Positions 1 to 7,048 of a DNA stretch of 8,890 nucleotides are shown one piece after another. The notes below the pieces were generated by a model, which saw nothing but the letters and a program-made list of their open reading frames with translations, did no database searches and was not told the DNA's origin. The position numbers and the translations under genes are program-made. Source of the DNA: JBDHTO01 sp039808665. GTDB lineage: Bacteria > Pseudomonadota > Alphaproteobacteria > Paracaedibacterales > JAKBAR01. Where the stretch lies: the NCBI GenBank assembly GCA_039808665.1, contig JBDHTO010000051.1:1-8890 (forward strand), in the 5' to 3' direction. Position 1 is the first letter of the stretch. Every line of letters starts with the position of its first letter.

Positions 1-1178
1 GTCAAAGCCAAAAGCGATATGTTGTTGAGTGAAAAACCCAAAAAAGCCATGGCTCCAAATGTGGCAACGAGAGAAAAAGGAAGTGCGAGTGATGCAATAA
101 GTGTCGCAGACAGATTTCTCAAAAAGAGGAAAATCACAGCAATCACCAAAATCACGGCGATAATAAGCGTAGATTCCACCTCATGTATAGATTCACGGAT
201 AGAGACCGAACGATCAAACATGGGAATAATTTGTATTGTTGCGGGTAAGATCTCTTCAAATCGGGGGAGAAGCTTTTTAACTTCATCAACAACCTCTACG
301 GTATTAGCATCGGGTTGCCTCTGTATGGCGATGGTAACAGACTTTTTCCCAGAGATCGAAGCGCCTGTCCTTTCATCTTCAACAGCTTCTTCCGCGGACA
401 TAATATCCTTAAGACGAACAACACCCTGAGCATTAGAAGAAACTATAAGACGATCAAAGTCTTTAGCTATCGCAGGCTGTCCAACAACTTCAATATTATA
501 AAGTTGATCTTTTTGAGAGAGAGAGCCAGCCGGCGTAATAGAAGTCGCATTCGCAATAATTTTAGAAAGATCTGTCAGAGTTAAATTATGCCCCGCCAAA
601 AGCTCAGGATTCACACGTATGCGTATGGCTCGCTTTTGTTCACCGTAAATGGTAACAGCCGCAACCCCTGAAAGGGTTGCAATCCTCTGCCCCATAATGG
701 TATCTGCAAACTCATTCACTTCGGAAATTGGTAAAATATCGGAAGCAACAGCCACAAAGAAAATGGGCTGATCCGCTGGGTTCACCTTTTGCATGCTGGG
801 AAGTGTTGTCATTTCCTTTGGAAGTTTTGACTGTGCTTGAGAAAGCGCTGTTTGCACATCAAGTGCAGCGCCATCCAAACTTCTTTCAAAATTGAATTGA
901 AGCGTGATATTTGTTGTACCTGTAAAGCTTGATGATGTGATGCTATCAATGCCAGCGATACTAGAAAATTGGCGCTCAAGAGGTGTTGCAACCGTTGCCG
1001 CCATACTTTCTGGACTTGCCCCAGGAAGAGAGGCTGTAACTTGTATTGTGGGAAAATCTACATTGGGAAGAGCGCTTATGGGAAGCTGCTTAAATCCTGC
1101 AATACCCAGCACCAAAAAAGACACCATTAAAAGTGTTGTAAATACAGGACGCTTAATACAAAATTCAGATAAATTCAT
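1..1178 (-). CDS. RND efflux permease (AcrB/MdtB-MdtC type), N-terminal part, cut by window edge
   Basis: This inner-membrane proton/drug antiporter is the pump of a tripartite efflux system. The 392 N-terminal codons are open to the left edge; full-length members have about 1000-1050 residues, so the C-terminal two thirds lie outside. Visible family features are the N-terminal NLSEFCIKRPVFTTLLM stretch leading into membrane helix 1 (about residues 12-29), then LPNVDFPTIQV (37-47) and LPGASPESMA (51-60) at the start of the periplasmic porter domain, and an ATPLE motif (64-68). Two further hydrophobic helices (about 336-354 and 360-382) are followed by the GFSLNNISLLAL stretch typical of RND helix regions. 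The wording of these motifs is closest to MdtB/MdtC-type multidrug pumps, but the substrate cannot be read from sequence. The start ATG overlaps the stop of the upstream adaptor gene as ATGA, indicating one operon and translational coupling. No outer-membrane channel gene is in the window. Confidence 0.93.
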   Translation of the reverse strand, partial: MNLSEFCIKRPVFTTLLMVSFLVLGIAGFKQLPISALPNVDFPTIQVTASLPGASPESMAATVATPLERQFSSIAGIDSITSSSFTGTTNITLQFNFERSLDGAALDVQTALSQAQSKLPKEMTTLPSMQKVNPADQPIFFVAVASDILPISEVNEFADTIMGQRIATLSGVAAVTIYGEQKRAIRIRVNPELLAGHNLTLTDLSKIIANATSITPAGSLSQKDQLYNIEVVGQPAIAKDFDRLIVSSNAQGVVRLKDIMSAEEAVEDERTGASISGKKSVTIAIQRQPDANTVEVVDEVKKLLPRFEEILPATIQIIPMFDRSVSIRESIHEVESTLIIAVILVIAVIFLFLRNLSATLIASLALPFSLVATFGAMAFLGFSLNNISLLAL

Positions 1179-2293
1179 GCGCTTTTCTCAGGCATAATAG
1201 CGACTTTCTTTCCATCCTGAAGGTTAAAAGCACCTTCAGTAACAACCAAATCTCCCTCTTTAATCCCACCTTCCTCAAGCACGGCTGTATTCTCGCTAAT
1301 AAATTTCACTTTGATCTGGACAAGCTTTGCAATACCCTCTTTTATCACAAAAACACATTCCCCTTTTTGTGTGCGTTGCAAAGATTTCAGAGGGATCGTC
1401 ATTACATTTTTTGCTTGTTCAATCGTTAGGGAAACATCTACAAACATGCCCGGCCAAAGCGTTTCATCCGCATTGTTCAAATCCGCCCTGACAATGAGAG
1501 ATCGAGTGTTTTCATCAATTTGGTTGTCGATGGATTGAAGTTCACCCTCACCAATTTTTTTTTCCCCCGCTTTGATCAAGCGGATTTTGATACTCTCGAG
1601 ATTATTTTTACTCAGGCGATCAAAGTAACGCTGAGGCAAATAAGCCTCAACTTTGATGGGATTAATTTTGTTAATAATAACCAGAGGTGAGGAGTCATTA
1701 GCTTTAACAACATTTCCGTTGGTAATCTTAATAGAGCCCACCCGACCATCAATAGGAGAGGTTATGGTTGAAAAATCAATTTGTGTTTTATAGAGATCGA
1801 TTTTAGCTTCTGTTGCAGCAAGCGCTGCTTTTGCAGCATCAAGAGTTTGTTTTGAGGTATCAAATTGTTTTTGTGCGGTAACACCCTGCTTAACAAGACT
1901 ACTATCTCGATCAAATTGTTTTTGTGCGCGTTCAAGTTCTGCCTTATTTCCAATAATATTGGCCTCAGACTCTGCAAGCTGTGCCCTTAAAACACGGTCA
2001 TCCAGTTGAAAAAGCTTTTGTCCCTTTTCCACTTTATCCCCATCTTTGATAGCGACCTCAGTAATTTGAGAATCCAAGCGCGATTTCACAGACACCGATT
2101 CAAAGGATACAAGACTTCCCACAAGATCAATATTTTCTGATATATCCTGGCGAATAACTTTTACAACCCGCACAGAAGGATCCGGTTGTGTTTGTGCCGT
2201 ATTTTCTTTGGAAAGAAGCAAGTGGTATCCAATCCCCGCCAATACCAAAAGAATAAGAATTCCCACAATGGATTTAGAAGATGATTTTATCAT
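1175..2293 (-). CDS. RND efflux membrane fusion protein (periplasmic adaptor, AcrA/MdtA/HlyD family)
   Basis: This 372-residue periplasmic adaptor would link the RND permease encoded next to it to an outer-membrane channel. An N-terminal hydrophobic segment (about residues 9-27) acts as an uncleaved anchor or signal; no lipobox Cys is evident there. The domain order is typical: first half of the barrel-sandwich (lipoyl-like) domain around 64-100 (VSVKSRLDSQITEVAIKDGD), an alpha-helical hairpin rich in Ala, Gln, Lys and Glu at about 103-172, and the second lipoyl half with TITSPIDGRVGSIKITNGN (about 177-195). The beta-barrel region includes RADLNNADETLWPGMFVDV (about 269-287), and the membrane-proximal domain ends with EGDLVVTEGAFNLQDGKKV. 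Length is normal for the family. AGGAG lies six bases before the start codon. The stop overlaps the permease start, so the two are one transcription unit. The promoter must lie in the 120 bases shared with divergent prmA, but no convincing -35/-10 pair is visible. Confidence 0.95.
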   Translation of the reverse strand: MIKSSSKSIVGILILLVLAGIGYHLLLSKENTAQTQPDPSVRVVKVIRQDISENIDLVGSLVSFESVSVKSRLDSQITEVAIKDGDKVEKGQKLFQLDDRVLRAQLAESEANIIGNKAELERAQKQFDRDSSLVKQGVTAQKQFDTSKQTLDAAKAALAATEAKIDLYKTQIDFSTITSPIDGRVGSIKITNGNVVKANDSSPLVIINKINPIKVEAYLPQRYFDRLSKNNLESIKIRLIKAGEKKIGEGELQSIDNQIDENTRSLIVRADLNNADETLWPGMFVDVSLTIEQAKNVMTIPLKSLQRTQKGECVFVIKEGIAKLVQIKVKFISENTAVLEEGGIKEGDLVVTEGAFNLQDGKKVAIMPEKSA

Positions 2294-2299
2294 GGGAAA

Positions 2300-2304
2300 C
2301 TCCT
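2300..2304 (-). promoter_or_regulatory. Ribosome binding site of the membrane fusion protein gene
   Basis: Read on the minus strand, AGGAG stands six bases before the ATG at 2293. It is the clearest Shine-Dalgarno sequence in the window and supports this start for the adaptor. Confidence 0.75.
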
Positions 2305-2413
2305 ACATATTTTCTCTACCATGACAGCGAATTTTTAAAAAAGTGTAAAGACATAGAAAAATAACTTCTGTTTATGCTTTACTCTTTTCAAATATTTTTG
2401 AAATCTGTGCCCC

Positions 2414-3286
2414 ATGTACCGCCTTTACCTCAAAACAAAACAACACCTCTTGGAAATCTTTGAATCCATCGTGGAACCACACGTAGGCACCGTTTCATTT
2501 GTGGAAATTGAGGACCCAAATGCCAAATGGGATTCAGAGGATTGGTACATTGAAGGATTTTCAGAAAACCCCATCAACGAAGAAATTTTACGCAAGCTTA
2601 TCAACGAATTATGTGAAAAAGATAAACTTCCCCTCCCCGATCTTGAAATAACAACTTTTGAGGATAAAAACTGGCTCGAGGACATGTGGGCATCGTTTCC
2701 ACCCCAATCTGTTGGTCCCTTTTTTATTCATGGGGAGATGTACGATGGGGAGGTTCCAGAGAGGATGATATCCATCAATCTTCACGCAGCCACAGCATTT
2801 GGTAGTGGTGAACATGGCACAACTGCGGGATGTATGCTTGCTTTACACGAGGAATTTCTTGAAAAACCATGGGATAATCCTTTGGATCTTGGTTGTGGAT
2901 CGGGAATCCTCGCCATTGCCATGACAAAACTACACCCCGTCAAAACCTATGCCATCGATAATGATCTTGAGGCCGTTCGTGTCACAAAGGAAAATGCTCA
3001 TAAAAATCATGTAGAGCACCTGATCGTTGCAAGAGGGGGAGAAGGACTTTCAGAAAGTATAGAAACTTTTGACTTTATTGTGGCCAATATCCTTGCAAAA
3101 CCTTTGATTGATCTTGCACCCTTTATGAAAAAACACCTCTCCACAAAAGGGCGTATCGTTTTATCTGGACTCCTTGATTGGCAGGAGGAAGATGTTCTCA
3201 ATACCTATCTTGCTCAGGGATTTGAGCTCAAAAATAGGAAAAACATCAATCGCTGGATCACACTTATTATGACGATCAAGGAGTAG
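2414..3286 (+). CDS. prmA: Ribosomal protein L11 methyltransferase PrmA
   Basis: A cytoplasmic class I SAM-dependent methyltransferase which, by family knowledge, trimethylates amino groups of ribosomal protein L11. It has 290 residues, the usual family size. The N-terminal part (1-100) is the L11-recognition domain, with the typical acidic, aromatic stretch WLEDMWASFPP (87-97). The PrmA hallmark AFGSGEHGTT is at 128-137, SAM-binding motif I LDLGCGSG at 157-164, an acidic AIDND (180-184) at the end of strand 2, and the NILAKPL motif at 225-231, corresponding to the substrate-side loop of this methyltransferase group. No Shine-Dalgarno is evident before the ATG (the preceding bases are CTGTGCCCC), but the start agrees with family length. 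It diverges from the efflux operon and converges with ruvB, their stop codons being only three bases apart. No frameshift or missing motif is seen. Confidence 0.96.
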   Translation: MYRLYLKTKQHLLEIFESIVEPHVGTVSFVEIEDPNAKWDSEDWYIEGFSENPINEEILRKLINELCEKDKLPLPDLEITTFEDKNWLEDMWASFPPQSVGPFFIHGEMYDGEVPERMISINLHAATAFGSGEHGTTAGCMLALHEEFLEKPWDNPLDLGCGSGILAIAMTKLHPVKTYAIDNDLEAVRVTKENAHKNHVEHLIVARGGEGLSESIETFDFIVANILAKPLIDLAPFMKKHLSTKGRIVLSGLLDWQEEDVLNTYLAQGFELKNRKNINRWITLIMTIKE

Positions 3287-3289
3287 CCG

Positions 3290-4309
3290 TTACTCGCTTA
3301 TAAGGCTCATCTGAGTTTTAGGTGGTGGAATTATCCCAAGGTGAGTATAGGCAGAATCACAAAGGATACGTCCTCTGGGTGTGCGTTGAATAAGTCCCTG
3401 TTGGATAAGGTAAGGTTCAATAACTTCTTCGAGTGTGTCTTTTTGTTCAGAAAGTGCTGCTGCCAAAGTTTCAACACCCGCCGGACCTCCACCATAAAAC
3501 TCTGCAAGACAAAAAAGATATTTTCTATCCTGTGCATCAAGGCCGAGTTTATCAATGGAAAGTCTATCAAGTGCTTTTGATGCAAGATTCTCGCTCACCA
3601 CTTTTTCACCGGCAACATCTGCAAAATCTCTGAGTCTTCTGAGAAGCCTTCCCGCAATTCTTGGTGTTCCACGAGATCTTCGTGCAAGCTCGTGGGATGC
3701 CCCTTCACTCAAGGAAAAACCCAAAAGAGACGCCCCCCTTGAAACAATAGACCTGAGTTCTTCCTGAGTATAAAATTGCAGCCTAAGAGGAATTCCAAAA
3801 CGTTCCCGAAGGGGCTGCGTCAAAAGACCAGATCTTGTGGTTGCCCCAATTAAGGTAAAGGGCGGAAGATCAATTTGAACAGACCTTGCTGAAGGCCCCT
3901 CTCCAATCATCAAATCAAGTTTGAAATCTTCCATCGCGGGATAAAGCACTTCTTCCACTACCGCACTCAGCCTATGAATCTCATCAATAAAAAGAACATC
4001 ATGGGGCTGGAGCGTTGTAAGAATCGCTGCCAAATCACCCGCACGGGCAATAATAGGTCCAGACGTTGAACGGAAACCAACCCCAAGTTCCTTTGAAATA
4101 ATTTGGGCAAGTGTTGTTTTGCCAAGACCAGGAGGTCCATACAAAAGGGTATGATCAAGGGGTTGATGCCGAAGCTTCGCCGCATCAATAAAAACTTTAA
4201 GATTATCTTTGAGAGCACTTTGACCTGTGAATTCTCGTAAAGTTTGGGGGCGCAGTGTGGTGTCAAGCTGATCTTCTGGAAGAGTCGCAGATTTAAGAGG
4301 AGTCGTCAT
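3290..4309 (-). CDS. ruvB: Holliday junction branch migration ATPase RuvB
   Basis: The motor of the RuvAB branch-migration complex: hexameric AAA+ rings pump DNA through the RuvA-bound Holliday junction. It has 339 residues, full length. Visible elements in order are an N-terminal LRPQTLREFTGQ (19-30), Walker A GPPGLGKTT (58-66), Walker B FIDEIH (107-112), and the region around 130-150 that carries the RuvA-contacting beta hairpin. Sensor 1 GATTRSG (155-161) and PLRERFG (166-172), which carries the arginine finger, follow. Sensor 2 GTPRIAGRLLRRLRDFA spans 214-230. The C-terminal winged-helix DNA-binding domain spans about 272-335 (GGGPAGVETLAAAL...YLIQQGLIQRTPRGR). The start overlaps the ruvA stop as ATGA, and GAGG stands seven bases upstream inside the ruvA end, so translation is probably coupled. 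All catalytic motifs are intact. Confidence 0.98.
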   Translation of the reverse strand: MTTPLKSATLPEDQLDTTLRPQTLREFTGQSALKDNLKVFIDAAKLRHQPLDHTLLYGPPGLGKTTLAQIISKELGVGFRSTSGPIIARAGDLAAILTTLQPHDVLFIDEIHRLSAVVEEVLYPAMEDFKLDLMIGEGPSARSVQIDLPPFTLIGATTRSGLLTQPLRERFGIPLRLQFYTQEELRSIVSRGASLLGFSLSEGASHELARRSRGTPRIAGRLLRRLRDFADVAGEKVVSENLASKALDRLSIDKLGLDAQDRKYLFCLAEFYGGGPAGVETLAAALSEQKDTLEEVIEPYLIQQGLIQRTPRGRILCDSAYTHLGIIPPPKTQMSLISE

Positions 4310-4920
4310 CGTCTTACCTCAATCGGTGTGCGCAAAGATTGAAGGCAAAGACGAATCAACGAAGCACTGTCCATGTCACTGGGATGGTCAATCTGTTGAA
4401 TGGCACGCATAGCCTCTGATTGAGAATATCCAAGGTTTTGAAGCGCAGAAATCGCATCTTGAACAGACAGAGAAAGAGTAGAAGATCTTCCCCCCAATTC
4501 AGAAGGTTTCACAACAGCGATATTTTTACATTTGTCCTTGAGCTCCAAGAGAATCCGCCCTGCAAGCTTGGGTCCAACACCATCTCCCCTGGAAATCATG
4601 GCTTTATCCTGATGAACAATAGCTGCAGCAAGCTCATCGAGGGTCATACTCCCAAGAATACCAAGGGCAACCTTGGGTCCAACACCTTGAACGCTCAGGA
4701 GAAGGTTAAACCATGCCTGCTCTTCCTTGGATCCAAAACCATAAAGGGTAAGACTTTCCTGGCGCATCAGCGTTTCCACAAAAATCTTGGTGGCTTCTCC
4801 CTCTTCCAGTTTAGAAAGTGTCTGTTTTGAAGCATGCACAAAATAGCCCACTCCACCTACATCGATCACAACATGATCAAGTTCTATGGCGTCAACAGTT
4901 CCTTTGAGATGAGCAAACAT
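4306..4920 (-). CDS. ruvA: Holliday junction DNA-binding protein RuvA
   Basis: RuvA tetramers bind the four-way junction and load RuvB. I place the start at 4920 (MFAHLKGTVD), giving 204 residues, because this aligns with the normal RuvA beginning (M-x-x-x-LKG). The frame stays open upstream to an ATG at 5019, adding 33 residues rich in Leu, Phe and Ser that RuvA proteins do not have. Domain I (OB fold, about 1-62) contains VIDVGGVGYFVHAS. Domain II carries two helix-hairpin-helix motifs, LLSVQGVGPKVALGIL (74-89) and GDGVGPKLAGRILLELK (112-128). After a flexible linker, domain III (about 152-200, VQDAISALQNLGYSQSEAMRAI) is the RuvB-binding part. No clear Shine-Dalgarno precedes 4920, so the start rests on homology. 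ruvC, often upstream in other bacteria, is absent: rapZ diverges from the 149-base gap instead. Confidence 0.95.
   Translation of the reverse strand: MFAHLKGTVDAIELDHVVIDVGGVGYFVHASKQTLSKLEEGEATKIFVETLMRQESLTLYGFGSKEEQAWFNLLLSVQGVGPKVALGILGSMTLDELAAAIVHQDKAMISRGDGVGPKLAGRILLELKDKCKNIAVVKPSELGGRSSTLSLSVQDAISALQNLGYSQSEAMRAIQQIDHPSDMDSASLIRLCLQSLRTPIEVRR
4317..4320 (-). promoter_or_regulatory. Ribosome binding site of ruvB inside the ruvA end
   Basis: On the minus strand GAGG (within GAGGTAAGACG) precedes the ruvB ATG by seven bases and is formed by the last codons of ruvA. It supports the ATG at 4309 and coupled translation of ruvA and ruvB. Confidence 0.65.
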
Positions 4921-5069
4921 AAATGTTTTGAGAAGAAATAAAGTGGATGGAACCAAACTAACATGGATAAAGAGTAAAGGGCAACGACAGTGAGAAATGA
5001 AAGATGGCTTCTCCAACACCTCATTCTCAGCTTATAGTAAAAAGGAAACGAACAGAGAAATGAGTAACC

Positions 5070-5912
5070 ATGAATCCCTTTGTTATCATATCTGGACTTT
5101 CGGGAGCAGGACATTCAACGGTTCTTCGCGCCTTTGAAGATATGGGATATCAGGCTATTGACAATATCCCTCTCAAGTATCTTAGTGATCTTCCTGATAT
5201 TTATGAGCTCCCTGTGGCTGTCAGTATTGATACACGTACAATTGATTTTGACCCCCAACTTTTTATCCAATCTCTGAATAACGTTAAAAAAAAGAGAGAG
5301 GATGCTCACTTCATTTTTTTGGAGTGTGAGGAATCTATCCTCCTTAGGCGTTACAAACAAAGCCGAAGACCTCATCCCCTTGGGGAGAAGGGTCTTGTAG
5401 AAGCTTTAAAGTCTGAGTTTGAAGTTATGCGTCCCCTTCGCCATCACGCAAATCATATCATTGACACTTCTCATCGAACAATTGAGCAAACAACGTTGTG
5501 GCTTAGGGAAAATTTTTCCACAGAGAAATCGCCGAGGCTCATTCTTCAGCTTACATCTTTTTCTTATCACTATGGTATCCCACCAGAAGCAGATATTGTT
5601 TTAGATGGAAGGTTTCTCCAAAATCCCTTTTATATTGACACACTCAAGGAACAAGATGGTCGAGACCATGACGTTCAGGAGTATTTGAAGAAAGACCCAA
5701 ACTTTTCCACCTTTGTAGACAATGCTCTTAACCTCATCAAAATATCTCTCGACGGTTTCAGAAAAAGGGGCCGGTCTTATGTTACAATTGCCTGTGGTTG
5801 TACAGGCGGAAAACACAGGTCAGTTTTTCTTATTGAAACGTTTTCAAAGCTGATCCAAGATGATGGCATTGTTTTGAAAACATATCACAAACAGCTTTCC
5901 CCCCATCTATAG
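5070..5912 (+). CDS. rapZ: RapZ family (YvcJ) nucleotide-binding protein, RNase adapter
   Basis: A RapZ/YvcJ family protein of 280 residues, about family length. In E. coli RapZ targets the small RNA GlmZ to RNase E and so controls glucosamine-6-phosphate synthase; in other phyla the role is less clear, and a GlmZ system is not expected in alphaproteobacteria. The N-terminal P-loop domain begins FVIISGLSGAGHSTVLRAFEDMGYQAIDNIPL (4-35). The Walker A would normally be GxSGAGKS, but residue 15 is His instead of Lys. A Walker B-like AVSIDTR is at 50-56 and RRPHPL at 99-104. The C-terminal domain has HYGIPPEADIVLDGRFLQNPF (167-187; usually DVRFLPNP) and the signature CGCTGGKHRS (242-251). In many alphaproteobacteria rapZ lies between hprK and manX; here the EIIA gene follows after 17 bases, but no hprK precedes. 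The identification is firm; ATP/GTP binding is uncertain because of the His. Confidence 0.93.
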   Translation: MNPFVIISGLSGAGHSTVLRAFEDMGYQAIDNIPLKYLSDLPDIYELPVAVSIDTRTIDFDPQLFIQSLNNVKKKREDAHFIFLECEESILLRRYKQSRRPHPLGEKGLVEALKSEFEVMRPLRHHANHIIDTSHRTIEQTTLWLRENFSTEKSPRLILQLTSFSYHYGIPPEADIVLDGRFLQNPFYIDTLKEQDGRDHDVQEYLKKDPNFSTFVDNALNLIKISLDGFRKRGRSYVTIACGCTGGKHRSVFLIETFSKLIQDDGIVLKTYHKQLSPHL

Positions 5913-5920
5913 AACATTTT

Positions 5921-5924
5921 GAGG
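5921..5924 (+). promoter_or_regulatory. Ribosome binding site deciding the EIIA-Man start
   Basis: GAGG stands five bases before the ATG at 5930. It argues for that ATG over the in-frame GTG at 5924, which would itself overlap the Shine-Dalgarno sequence. Confidence 0.65.
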
Positions 5925-5929
5925 TGATT

Positions 5930-6361
5930 ATGATTGGCGTATTGCTTGTCACACACAGTTTTCTTGGTAATGCCTTTATTCAGGCTGTTGAGCAAATTCT
6001 CGGTCCACAAAAAAATATCAAAGCCCTCGACATCAACGGCGATTTTGATCACAAGGGCAAATGGGAAAGCTTCACAAAAAAGATTAAAGATCTGGACCAG
6101 GGGCAAGGCGTTCTTGTGATGACGGATCTTTTTGGAAGTGCCCCCTCAAACCTTGCAATTGCGGGGCTTGGAAATGCCAATATCGAAGTGATTGTGGGCG
6201 TCAATCTACCTATGATTATCTCCGTTCTTGAGCAAAGACACAGATGCACCCTTGAAGATCTTGCAGATATCGCTAAATCTTCTGGTCAAAAGGATATACG
6301 TGTTGCATCCTCTTTTCTTACCGCTCCCTCAGAAAGAGAGCCAGAACTCACACTTTCATAA
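5930..6361 (+). CDS. manX: PTS EIIA component, mannose family (EIIA-Man-like regulatory protein)
   Basis: A cytoplasmic phosphocarrier domain of the mannose-type phosphotransferase family. With the ATG at 5930 it has 143 residues and starts MIGVLLVTHSFLG, matching the family, where the His after VT or GT is the phosphorylation site (His9 here). Other conserved stretches are VLVMTDLFGSAPSNLA (61-76), with the Asp-Leu-Phe-Gly loop next to the active site, and NIEVIVGVNLPMI (84-96). No EIIB, EIIC or EIID gene is present. In alphaproteobacteria such proteins usually belong to a regulatory PTS without sugar transport, encoded as hprK-rapZ-manX-ptsH. Here only rapZ is linked, 17 bases upstream and probably co-transcribed, and the next gene, dnaQ, is convergent. 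HPr and enzyme I must be encoded elsewhere or be lost. The short tail after residue 130 is polar and not conserved to my knowledge. Confidence 0.92.
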   Translation: MIGVLLVTHSFLGNAFIQAVEQILGPQKNIKALDINGDFDHKGKWESFTKKIKDLDQGQGVLVMTDLFGSAPSNLAIAGLGNANIEVIVGVNLPMIISVLEQRHRCTLEDLADIAKSSGQKDIRVASSFLTAPSEREPELTLS

Positions 6362-6367
6362 AAAGAC

Positions 6368-7048
6368 TTATTGCGCCTTTTTCCAAAGGGGATTTTTCAG
6401 AGAACCAATAAAAGCTTCGTGTTTTTGAAGATCCTCTTCACTCACAGAAAAATCACGAGGCGCTTTTTTGGGAAGCATAGATAAATCAACCGTGGCATAG
6501 GACTGCTTGCTTGACCTATCCAAATTCAAACCAAATTGCCTTCCTCCAACAAGTTGAAGATAAACCTCCGCCAAAAGTTGGGCATCCAAAAGGGCACCGT
6601 GTTTTGTACGGCTACTGAGGTCAATTTCAAATCGACGACATAAGGCATCCAGGTTTGCAGGAGATCCTGGAAATTTATCACGAGCAATTTTGACTGTATC
6701 CACAGCGCGATCAAAACTAAGTGGCTTTTTATTCAAAAGCCCCAGCTCTCCATTGATAAAGCCCATATCAAAAGCTGCATTATGTATCACAAGGGGGGAA
6801 TCCTCTATGAATTCAAGAAATTCTTTGGCAATACTGCGAAAAAATGGCTTCCCCACAAGAAACTCATCCGTGATTCCACTTACTTGCACAGCACCAGGAT
6901 CCATGGACCGCTCAGGATTGATATAAACCTGATAGGTCTGACCCGTGGGAAGATGATTTTTAAGTTCTACGCACCCGATTTCCACAATGCGGTGGCCTTT
7001 TGAAAAGCTGAGGCCCGTTGTTTCCGTATCAAGGACGATTTCGCGCAT
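6368..7048 (-). CDS. dnaQ: DNA polymerase III epsilon subunit (3'-5' proofreading exonuclease)
   Basis: The proofreading subunit of the replicative polymerase, with 226 residues, as usual for alphaproteobacteria. The DEDDh exonuclease motifs are complete. Exo I is IVLDTETTG (4-12; Asp7 and Glu9), Exo II is VIHNAAFDMGF (87-97; Asp94), and Exo III is KHGALLDAQLL (149-159; His150 and Asp155). GSPANLDALCRRFEID (128-143) is also typical. The C-terminal tail (about 185-226), ending HEAFIGSLKNPLWKK, corresponds to the segment that contacts the alpha subunit. The ATG at 7048 lies inside the upstream coaE frame, so the two genes overlap by 82 bases. No strong Shine-Dalgarno is seen, and translation may depend on ribosomes arriving from coaE. 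Its stop is six bases from the convergent EIIA-Man stop. The coaE-dnaQ pairing near the origin is common in alphaproteobacteria. Confidence 0.97.
   Translation of the reverse strand: MREIVLDTETTGLSFSKGHRIVEIGCVELKNHLPTGQTYQVYINPERSMDPGAVQVSGITDEFLVGKPFFRSIAKEFLEFIEDSPLVIHNAAFDMGFINGELGLLNKKPLSFDRAVDTVKIARDKFPGSPANLDALCRRFEIDLSSRTKHGALLDAQLLAEVYLQLVGGRQFGLNLDRSSKQSYATVDLSMLPKKAPRDFSVSEEDLQKHEAFIGSLKNPLWKKAQ

Noticed and set aside
19..1197. Plus-strand open frames of 97-136 residues over the left part
   Set aside because: They lie antisense to the RND permease, whose minus-strand frame is continuous and matches a known family from end to end.
4921..5019. Upstream extension of the ruvA frame giving a 237-residue protein with a hydrophobic N-terminus
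   Set aside because: The extra 33 residues have no counterpart in RuvA, and MFAHLKG at 4920 matches the normal family start; the extension overlaps the likely promoter region.
5010..5038. Promoter for rapZ with TATAGT at 5033-5038
   Set aside because: The -35 position (TCTCCA, 17 bases upstream) matches the consensus at only three of six bases; chance is likely in this sequence.
5924..5929. GTG start for the EIIA-Man gene two codons upstream
   Set aside because: The GTG overlaps the GAGG ribosome binding site, and the ATG at 5930 gives the normal family start MIG.
6376..6400. Possible terminator after EIIA-Man (CCTTT-TTCC-AAAGG followed by GGATTTTT)
   Set aside because: The stem has only five pairs, three of them A-T, and it lies within the dnaQ coding end; too weak to call.
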